Below the pieces are notes generated by a model that was not told the DNA's origin, made no database searches, and was given only the letters and a program-made list of their open reading frames with translations. Shown in pieces: positions 56,281 to 64,000 of a stretch of DNA of 64,000 nucleotides (its first letter is position 1; each line of letters begins with the position of its first letter). The DNA is from Balaenoptera acutorostrata (taxonomy: Eukaryota; Chordata; Mammalia; Artiodactyla; Balaenopteridae): NCBI RefSeq assembly GCF_949987535.1, contig NC_080075.1, positions 41,573,036-41,637,035 of the forward strand, written 5' to 3'. A program made the position numbers and the translations under genes.

Positions 56281-56553
56281 ATATTTTATTTTTAAAAAAT
56301 ATTTATTTATTTGGCTGTGCCAAATCTTGGTCACAGCACACGGGATCTTTAGTTGCGGCATGTGGGGTCCTTTTTTTTTTTTTTTTTTTTGCGGCATGTG
56401 GGATCTTTTTAGTTGTGTCACGTGGGATCTTTAGTTGCGGCATGCGAACTCTTAGTTGTGGCATGTGGGATCTAGTTCCCTGACCAAGGATCAAACCTGG
56501 GCCCCCTGCATTGGAAGCGTGGAGTATTAGCCACTGGACCACCAGGGAAGTCC
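56281..56553 (-). mobile_element. CHR-type SINE with repeated body segments
   Basis: Contains 'atgtgggatctttttagttg'-type units three times and a T20 run at about 56,372-56,391. Probably expanded by slippage. Confidence 0.85.
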
Positions 56554-57221
56554 CTGTATGTTGTTTAATATCCACGTATTTGTGAATTTTCCAGCTTTCT
56601 TCCTGTTTCTCATCTCTATTTTATACCATTGTGGTTTGAAAAGATAATTGGTATGATTTCTATTTTCTTAAATTTGCTAAGACTTCTTTTTTGACCTAAC
56701 ATATGACCTGGAGAATGTTCTGTATGTGCTTGAGGAGAATGTGTGTTCTGCTGTTGGATGGAATGTTCTGTATATGTCTGTTAGGCTCATTTGTTGTAAA
56801 GTATAGTTCAAGTTCATTGTTTCCTTGTTGATCTTCTGTCTGATCTATTGCTGAAAGTGGGATATTGAAATTTCTTACTATTTTTGTATTGATTATTTCT
56901 GTCTTCGGGTCTGTTAGTGTGTGCTTAATATATTTAGATACTCTGATGGGTGCATATATATTTGCTGTTTTTGTATTCTCTTGATAAATTCACCTCTTCA
57001 TCATCATATAATGACCTTCTTTGTCTTCTGTTACAGCCTTAGGCTTAAAGTGTATTTTGTGTGGTATAAATACAGCTATTCCTTCTTTCTTTTTGTTTCC
57101 ATTTGCATGGAATATATTTTTCCATCTCTTCACTTTGAATCTATGTGTGTCCTTAAAGTTGTAGTGAGTCTCTTTCATGCCACATCTAGTTGGATCTTGT
57201 TTGTTTTTGTTTTTGTTTTTT

Positions 57222-57564
57222 TTAATTTATTTATTTTATTTTTTGCTCCATTGGGTGTTCATTCCTGTATGCGGGATTTCTCTAGTTGTGGCGAGCAGGA
57301 GCTATTCTTTGTTGCGGTGTGCGTGCTTCTCATTGTGGTGGCTTCTCGTTGTGGAGCACAGGCTCTAGGGCACATGGGCTTCAGTAGTTGTGGCATGCGG
57401 GCTCAGTAGTGGTGGCTTGTGGGCTCTAGAATGCAGGCTCAGTAGTTGTGGTGCATGGGCTTAGTTACACCGCGGCATGTGGGATCTTCCTGGACCAGGG
57501 ATCGAACCTGTGTCCCCTGCATTGGCAGGCAGATTCTTAACCACTGTGCCACCAGGGAAGTCCC
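57222..57564 (-). mobile_element. CHR-type SINE, long form
   Basis: Complete long form. A T15 run and 'aatctgtgcag' follow it at 57,566-57,589. Confidence 0.92.
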
Positions 57565-57604
57565 TTTTTTTTTTTTTTAATCTGTGCAGCCGGACAGTGC
57601 CTTT

Positions 57605-57747
57605 TTTTCTTTTTTTGAATTTTATTTTATTTATTTTTTTATACAGTATGTTCTTATTAGTTATTTTTTTATACATATTAATGTATATATGTCAATCCCA
57701 ATTTCCCAATTCATCACACCCCCACCCCCACCCCCGCCACTTTCCCC
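57605..57747 (-). mobile_element. Young-type L1 3'-UTR-only insertion
   Basis: Target-site duplication 'ccggacagtgccttt' at 57,590-57,604 and 57,748-57,762. The 143-bp insert matches the 3' UTR of the young L1 at 40,921 ('ttcttattag', 'atgtcaatcccaat') and so belongs to the same L1 lineage. Confidence 0.9.
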
Positions 57748-58737
57748 CCGGACAGTGCCTTTGACTGGAGAATTTATTTACATTTAAAGTGATTATTGAT
57801 AGGTAAAAACTGACTGCTGCCATTTTATTGTTTTCTTGCTGTTTTATCATTTCGTTTTTCCTTTCTTCCTCTCACTGTCTTCCTTTCTGAACTGATGGTT
57901 TCCTTACTGGTATGCTTTGATTTCTTTTTCCGTCTTTTGAATATCTACTGTCGGTTTTTGCTTTGTGGTTACCATGAGACTTAAGTAAAACATTTTACAG
58001 ATACAGTAGTGCATTTTAAGCTTATAACAACTTTGCGTAGAAAAACTCTACTCTTTTAGTCTTGCTCCCAATTTTTTGTTTTTGATGTCACAATTTACAT
58101 CTTTTTATATTGCGTGTCCATTAACAAATTATTTTAGCTATAGTTATTTTTAGTAGTTTTGCCGTTTAACCTTTATGCTAGAGTTAACTGATTGATATAC
58201 CACTGTATTACAGTAAAAGCCTTCATTTCCAAAGGACAACTTTTCTGGGTATTCGTGGTTGGCAGTTTTTTTCTTTCAGCACTTTGAATATATCATCCCA
58301 TTCTTACTGGACTTGTGAGATTTCTGCTGAGAAATCTACTGATAGCTTTATGGGGGTGCCTGTGTGAGGAAGTCTTTTTTTCTTTTTCAGGTAGTTTGAT
58401 TGTAATATGTATTGGAGAAGATCTTTTTGAATTGAAATTTTTGGGAAACTATGAGCTTTATGAACTTGAATGTCCAAATATCTTTACAGATTTGGGAAGT
58501 TCTTAGCTATTATTTCTTTAAATAAACTGCTGTTCCTTTTCCCCTCTTTTTTTCTTTTGGGACTCCAGTAATGCATATATTGTTTCTCTTAATTGTATCC
58601 CAGTTTCTGTGGGCTTCCTTCACTCTTTCTCATTCTTTTTTCTTTGTTCTTCTCTGATTGGATAATTTCAGTTGACTTGTCTTCCACTTCACAGATTCTT
58701 TTTTCCTCTTTTTTTTTTTTTAAAGATTACTCTTTTT

Positions 58738-59033
58738 TTAAAATTTATTTATTTATTTATTTATTTATGGCTGTGTTGGGTCTTCGTTTCTGTGCGAGGG
58801 GCTTCTCTAGTTGCAGCAAGCGGGGGCCACTCTTCATCGTGGTGCGTGGGCCTCTCACTATCGCGGCCTGTCTTGTTGCGGAGCACAGGCTCCAGATGCG
58901 CAGGATCAGTAGTTGTGGCTCACAAGCCTAGTTGCTCTGCGGCATGTGGGATCTTCCCAGACCCAGGCTTGAACCTGTGTCCCCTGCATTGGCAGGCAGA
59001 TTCTCAACCACTGCGCCGCCAGGGAAGCCCTCT
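58738..59033 (-). mobile_element. CHR-type SINE, long form
   Basis: Left of the tail lie 'aaagattactc' and another T-run before 'cctcttt', which is repeated after the head at 59,027-59,033. A short passenger is possible. Confidence 0.9.
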
Positions 59034-59096
59034 TTCTTCTTCTTGATCAAGTCTGCTGTTGATGCTTCTTGTCACATTTTTATTTCATTCATTGTA

Positions 59097-59474
59097 CTAT
59101 ATTTTTTTAAGCCACATTCCTTTTTTTTTAAATTAAATAATTTATTTATCTTTGTCTGCATTGGGTCTTCGTTGCTGCGCACAGGCTTTCTCTAGTTGCG
59201 GCGAGCGGGAGCTACTGTTCATTGTGGTGTGCAGGCTTCTCATTGTGGTGGCTTCTCGTTGTGGAGCACAGGCTCTAGGCACGCAGGCTTCACTAGTTGT
59301 GGCACACGGGCTCTGTAGTTGTGGCTCATGGGCTCTAGAGTGCAGACTCAGTAGTTGTGGTGCATGGGCTTAGTTGCTCTGCGGCATCTGGGATCTTCCT
59401 AGACCAGGGATTGAACCTGTGTCCCCTGCATTGGCAGGCGGATTCTTATCCACTGTGCCACCAGGGAAGTCCCC
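59097..59474 (-). mobile_element. CHR-type SINE with short extra 3' segment
   Basis: Target-site duplication 'tcattcattgta' at 59,085-59,096 and 59,475-59,486. Between the left copy and the SINE tail lie 'ctata', T7, 'aagccacattcc' and T9. On the minus strand that is SINE tail, short extra sequence, second A-run. Confidence 0.9.
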
Positions 59475-59856
59475 TCATTCATTGTATTTTTTAGTTCTGG
59501 AATTTCTGCTTGGTTCTGTTTTATAATTTCCCTTTTTTTAACTTCTCATTTTGTTTGTGTATTTTTCTGATTTCATTGAATTGTTTTTTTGTGTTTTTTT
59601 GTAGCTCACTGGTCTTCCTTAAAACGACTTCTTTGAATTATTTATTGGACAAATTGCAGATCTCCATTTTCTTGGAATTGGTTACTTGAAAATTATTGTG
59701 TTCCCTTAGTGGTTTAATGTCACCTTGATTTTTCATGTTCCATGATGTCTTGAATTGCTGTTTTTGCATGTGGAGAAGCAGTCATCTCCAGTTTTTACTG
59801 ACTGGCTTTGGGAGAGACATATCTTCTGACAGCCCCGTTAAGAATTCTGAGCCTAG

Positions 59857-60181
59857 GGCTTCCCTGGTGGCACAGTGGTTAAGAATCCATCTGCCAGTGC
59901 AGGGGACACACAGGTTCAAGCCCTGGTCTGGGAAGATTCCACATGCCGTGGAGCAACTAAGCCCATGCGCCACAACTATTAAGCCTGCGCTCTAGAGCCC
60001 ACGTGCCACAACTACTGAAGCCCGCGTGCCTAGAGCCCGTGTCCCACAACAAGAGAAGTCGCTGCAATGAGAAGCCCGTGCATTGCAACGAAGAGTAGCC
60101 CCCACTCGATGCAACTAAAGAAAGCCCGCGCACAGCAACGAAGACCCAACGCAGCCATAAATAAATAAATGAACGAATGAA
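59857..60181 (+). mobile_element. CHR-type SINE, long form
   Basis: 'gaattctgag' at 59,840 and 60,184 is the target-site duplication. Sense to USP34. Sits about 25 bp from an oppositely oriented copy. Confidence 0.93.
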
Positions 60182-60204
60182 TGAATTCTGAGTCTTTCTC
60201 AGAC

Positions 60205-60613
60205 CTTTATTGATTGATTGATTGATTGATTGCGTTGAGTCTTTGTTGCTGCGCTTGGGCTTTCTCTAATTACAGCGCGTTGCTGCGCTTGGGCTTTCTC
60301 TAATTACAGCGAGCAGGGACTATTCATTGTGTTGTGTAGGCTTCTCATTGTGGTGGCTTCTCTTGTTGCAGAGCACGGGCTCTAGGCGCGCAGGCTTCAG
60401 TAGTTATGGCACACGGGCTCATTAGTTGTGGCTCATGGGCTCTAGAGTGCAGGCTCAGTAGTTGTGGCGCACAGGCTTAGTTGCTCTGCAGCATGTGGGA
60501 TCTTCCCAGACCAGGGCCTGCACCCGTGTCCCCTGCATTGACAGGCAGATTCTTTTTTTTTTTTTTTTTTTGACAGGCAGATTCTTAACCACTGTGCCAC
60601 CAGGGAAGTCCAT
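60205..60613 (-). mobile_element. CHR-type SINE with internal duplication and a poly(A)-only insert
   Basis: The 'tgctgcgcttgggctttctc' segment is duplicated in tandem (about 60,247-60,310). The tail is (ATTG)n. The head is split by a T-run flanked by 'tgacaggcagattctt' on both sides (next entry). Confidence 0.92.
60555..60570 (-). mobile_element. Poly(A)-only retro-insertion
   Basis: 'tgacaggcagattctt' at 60,539-60,554 and 60,571-60,586 brackets only about 16 T. The host SINE consensus has the 16-mer once, so this is a TSD around a bare poly(A) tail. Confidence 0.8.
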
Positions 60614-61205
60614 CTCAGACCTTTTTTAACAGATATGTCTGTTCCTCATTTCTTGTTTTCTTTTGGAGGGTAATTCTAAGATTGTTGCTGTCTCCTGATC
60701 ATACAAAGCCAGGTTGAGTGCTGGCAGTCTCTCATGTGCTTTTCCTATAGCAGTGCTGAATTCTCAAAATTGTGTACTTTCTCCCATTTCTGCAGGGTCT
60801 GGACAGCATTTTGCACATGCTGTTAATTGTCTGTGAAGGCTTGCTTTTGCTGCCCTTAGGGGTGCAGACAAGGAGCCAGCCACAGGGTGGGAGTGTGTGT
60901 GAGTGAGGTACATGGAGAGTTGGGGGTTCTTATGTGGGGTTGGGGGCATCCTCAGACAAGATCTTTCTTGGCACTGTGCTGTGCTGCCTTGGGAGAAGGG
61001 TGTCACAGGTAAAGTGAAACTGTTCCTCTCACTCTCTTCAATGTGTCCAGTCTTGGATTTTATTTTATTTTATTTTTTGCGTTGGAAATTCTCTGCCGTA
61101 CTCCCAGACTTCCACAAAGGCACTATTGTCCATGGTGATTGTCAACATCAGTGTTCTTTGGGAGGAAGATGGTAGAAAACTTACACTTGCTATTTTGATG
61201 ACATC

Positions 61206-62410
61206 ACCCTCTGCTGATGTACTTTATATGACTAAAGCTTAGATTTGTTTTTTTGTATAACTTTATTAAAATGGAAATAAACTTTATGTACTATGTGTAT
61301 GTGACATTTTTTTCATTTAGTATATCACTATAAGTTATCTGTGTTGCTTATTAGTGTATTAGAAGTCTTGCTTTTTATAGTTGAATTAGAAAGCTGTAAT
61401 TTTTTTTTAATCAGTCCACTCTTTGGACAGGTGGTTTGTTTCTAGTTTGAGGCTGCTTGAATAATTTGTTTTGTTTATTTTGCTTTTTGTTTTTGTTTGT
61501 TTTGTTTTGCTTGGTTGGTTATCTGCCTGGACTAATTCTATAGATTCTGGCTGCCCTGCTGTCACTGACATGTGGTTTTTTTTTTTTAAATACATAATTC
61601 TTATCCTTTTTTGTTCTTGCTATTTATCTGTTGAAGAAACTACTGATTCCATGGATCATTTAGCCCATAAAGGTTTTTTGTTTTGGATGTTGCTTATTGT
61701 ATCCTTGTGGAATTATTGAACATGTTTTTCTGTATCTTCTGTTTCTGTAATTTATTAGATTTAGAGGCTTGATCAGGTTTCGATTAGATTTCTTGGCAAG
61801 ACTTTTATAGAATGTGTTGTATTCTTCCATCAGAGGGCAAAAAATGTCACATTGTTGCTTTTTTTGTAATGCCAGCAATCATTGCCTAGATCTTTTATTT
61901 CATTTGTAGTTGCAAAATGGTGATATTCTAATCCTATCATTTTTCATCAGCTGGTCTATTGCTATAAGGAGAAAGTTCCTTTTATTACCCATTTAGTTAC
62001 TTTGAATTACCATTAGTACAGGAAGGCAGGATAAATGTCTCATTTTCCCCTTTTATTTACCAGTTTTCAAACAGTGAGTTCTTTAAAATTTTAACATTTG
62101 ATTGGTAATTGGTCCTTTTTTTGAGGATCATTATAAAATTATGTAATTAAAAATAATGTTTTTGCCTTTATTCACCTAACTTTTGGGGAATTATTTCAAA
62201 TCAGTTTATAAAGAACATTTCCCTCCACTTTTTTTTTCTGATGCATAGTTTTCCATTGTCAGGATGAATTTAACTTGTCTTCTATTGATAGGCATTTAGG
62301 TTATTTCCAGTCTTCTGGTATTAAGAACAATGCTAAGTTGAATATCAATGAGTGTTATTTTGGATGAGAAAAAATGTGTAGAAAATGATGCTTAAAATAA
62401 TACTCAGAGT
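61206..62410. mobile_element. Old L1-derived sequence, probably several fragments
   Basis: 62,240-62,350 ('agttttccattgtcaggatg', 'aggcatttaggttatttcca') is L1M 3' UTR on the minus strand, and 61,260-61,460 is similar. 61,740-61,870 ('agaggcttgatcaggtttcg') belongs to an old repeat that I cannot name. L1M continues at 62,766-62,930 beyond the next SINE. Confidence 0.55.
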
Positions 62411-62419
62411 ATCAGTGCA

Positions 62420-62764
62420 TTCTTTTATTTATTTGTTTGTTTTTGGCTATGTTGGGTCTTCGTTGCTGCACACAGGCTTTCTCTAGTTGTGGTGAGCGGG
62501 GGCTACTCTTCATTGCTGTGCACAGGCTTCTCATTGTGGTGGCTTTTCTTGTTGTGGGGCATGGGCTCTAGGTGCATGGGCTTCAGTGGTTGTGGCATAC
62601 AGGCTCAGTAATTGTGGCTCGTGGGCTCTAGAACGCAGGCTCAGTAGTTGTGGCACATGGGCTTAGTTGCTCCGCAGTATGTGGGATCTTCCCAGACCAG
62701 GGCTGGAACTCATGTACCCTGCATTAGCAGGCGGATTCTTAACCACTGCGCCACCAGGGAAGCC
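62420..62764 (-). mobile_element. CHR-type SINE, long form
   Basis: 'cagtgcatt' at about 62,413 and 62,765 is the probable target-site duplication. Confidence 0.92.
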
Positions 62765-63184
62765 CAGTGCATTTTTGATTTTGATAAATATTGTCAAATT
62801 GTTTTTACTGATGTATGAAAGCACTTGTTTTCTCGAGTTTATCAACACTAGGTATTTAAACTTTTTGCAAACGTGGTAAGAAAAATATAGTGTTTCAGTG
62901 GTATGTTTGAACCCCATGTGTATCATTTTTTCTTTTTTTAATCCCTTTTTTCTTCAGTTTTTCTTTTCCAATCTGTTTTTTGAACTCAGAGATTACTCTT
63001 TCGTAAAGACTTTTCCTGGCTTGTAGTTTCTTTGAAGTTTGCTTTTTTGTTGTTTTTATCTGTAATTGAACTTTTTATATGCTTAAACGTATCAATTTAG
63101 AACACTTTAAGAATGCCAGTCTTTGTTTCTGCCATCCTCTATGTCATTATCTAGTGTTTCAGTTGGCTTTAAAGACTCCCAGAC

Positions 63185-63690
63185 TACAGACAGCACCTGA
63201 CTTATGACGGTTTGGCTTACAACTTTTCAACCTTCTGGTTGTGAGAAAGTGATATACATGCACTGGAAACTGTACTTTGAATTTTGAATTTTGGTCTTTT
63301 CCTGGGCTAGCGATATGGGTATGATACTCTTGGCTTAAGGATGGACAGCAGTAGTAAGCTGTAGCTCTCAGTCAACTTTGCAGTCATGAGGGTAAATAGC
63401 TGATACACTTAGCCATTCTGTACCCATAGGTCCATTCTGTTTTTCCCTTTAAGTACAGTTTTTAATAAATTGCATGAGATATTCAACACTTTACTATAAA
63501 ACAGGCTTCGTGTTAGATGATTTTATCCAGCTGTAGGCTGACGGAAGTGTTCTGAGTGTATTTAAGGTAGGCTAGGCTAAGCTGTGATGTTTGGTAGGTT
63601 AGGTGTAATAAATGCATTTTCACAATTTATGGTATTTTCAGCTTACAATGAGTTTATCGGGATGTAATTCCATTATAAGTTAAGAAATAG
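63185..63690. mobile_element. Pogo/Tigger-type non-autonomous DNA transposon, nearly complete
   Basis: Same family as 9,480-10,145, here uninterrupted: 'acttatgacggtttggctta', 'gagaaagtgatatacatg', 'aaattgcatgagatattcaa', 'gttctgagtgtatttaag' and 'tgggatgtaat'-like end. Outer ends are roughly inverted repeats. Confidence 0.75.
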
Positions 63691-64000
63691 CTGTAATAAG
63701 TATTTTATTTTGTTAATTTTTTGTCAGTTTGCTTATTTAGGTTTACCCATGTATTTATTTCCTTCTTTACCATATTTTTCTTGCTTCTTGCTCTTAGATT
63801 CTTTGCCTTTTTCTTTTTTTTTCTTTTGAGGAACCTCTTAATCTTTTTAAAATTTGATTTTCTATTCATGGCTTATCAATGATAAGCATATCCATTTGTC
63901 CAAAGTTTTATTTCACCCTTCCTCTTGAGGTCTACCCTGGGTATCAAATTCTAGGTTGAGGTTTACTTGGGTGTAAAATTCTAGATTGGCCATTTTAACG
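63691..64000 (-). mobile_element. Probable L1M fragment cut by the window end
   Basis: 'gggtatcaaattctaggttg' and the near-repeat 'gggtgtaaaattctagattg' match the L1M region upstream of ORF2 (compare 58,230-58,700). Low detail. Confidence 0.5.

Larger units (their letters stand above)
53300..61205 (-). mobile_element. Near full-length old L1, split by seven later insertions
   Basis: 3' UTR at 53,300-53,650, ORF2 C-terminus 53,630-54,150 and 54,270-54,560 (residues WEKILANHLSYKQLISRIY), reverse-transcriptase region 55,000-56,280, endonuclease region 56,900-57,180 (QETH-like ETHYNFKDTHR and GIAVFI), then ORF1/5'-UTR sequence through 61,200. It ends with 'tattttgatgacatcaccct', which on the minus strand resembles the GTGACGTCAGCAAGATGGCG-type start of L1. 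All frames are broken. About 5.6 kb is L1 once the insertions are removed. Confidence 0.8.
26048..64000 (+). other. USP34: USP34 intron 1 (continues past the window)
   Basis: Starts with GTAAGT at 26,048. No later segment encodes the expected second USP34 exon flanked by splice sites, so the intron is at least about 38 kb. It is largely repeat: 32 SINEs by my count (28 antisense, 4 sense), several antisense L1s, an antisense RPL31 processed pseudogene and older DNA transposons. Confidence 0.75.

Noticed and set aside
56921..57409. 162-codon ORF on the plus strand
   Set aside because: Antisense of L1 endonuclease region running into a SINE.
3776..62764. tRNA genes suggested by box A and box B motifs at many positions
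   Set aside because: All lie in the heads of CHR SINEs, which are tRNA-derived but lack a foldable mature tRNA and have SINE bodies and tails.
1..64000. Ruminant origin (cow, sheep)
   Set aside because: CHR-type SINEs occur in ruminants too, but no BovB or Bov-A elements are visible in 64 kb, and the long young CHR copies point to a cetacean or hippo.

Overview
The window is vertebrate, and specifically cetacean-like (whale/dolphin; hippo possible), nuclear DNA. The main evidence is about 49 copies of the tRNA-derived CHR-type SINE (head like CTTCCCTGGTGGCGCAGTGG, box B like GGTTCGAGCCC), many of them near-identical, with no ruminant BovB or Bov-A elements. Older layers are ordinary placental-mammal repeats: MIR, L2, L1M, Tigger1, MER5A, hAT elements and an MLT2-type LTR. 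Nearly every short ORF in the window is a SINE or L1 read in some frame.

Layout. 1-24,135 is intergenic repeat mosaic (17 SINEs, 7 minus and 10 plus). 24,136-29,319 is a block without recent repeats. It contains a CpG island (about 24,950-26,460) and the only protein-coding exon I can support: the first coding exon of USP34 (26,005-26,047, MCENCADLVEVLNE, then a GTAAGT donor). From 26,048 to the window end is USP34 intron 1. I find no second exon, so the intron is at least about 38 kb here. It holds 32 SINEs, 28 of them antisense to the gene, and all clear L1 pieces are antisense too. A processed RPL31 pseudogene (39,475-42,787, antisense) lies in the intron and was later split by a SINE and by a young L1.

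The most interesting material is the retrotransposition record. The L1 at 39,975-42,612 is bounded by a perfect 25-bp target-site duplication (TSD) and carries about 924 bp of non-L1 sequence between its 3' end and its poly(A), as a 3' transduction would. The last 56 nt of that passenger recur, identical, as a separate tiny insertion at 30,830-30,906. At least five SINE insertions, delimited by their TSDs, also carry extra 3' sequence followed by a second A-rich tail. There is a body-less orphan insert (30,356-30,448) and a pure poly(A) insert with its own TSD (60,555-60,570). One linking hypothesis (inference) is that the (AAATAA)n SINE tails supply AATAAA polyadenylation signals. That would explain both the transductions and the depletion of sense-strand SINEs from the intron.

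I see no novel enzyme system, RNA gene cluster or CRISPR array. Repeat family names come from memory of consensus sequences and boundaries are good to a few tens of bases, except where TSDs fix them.
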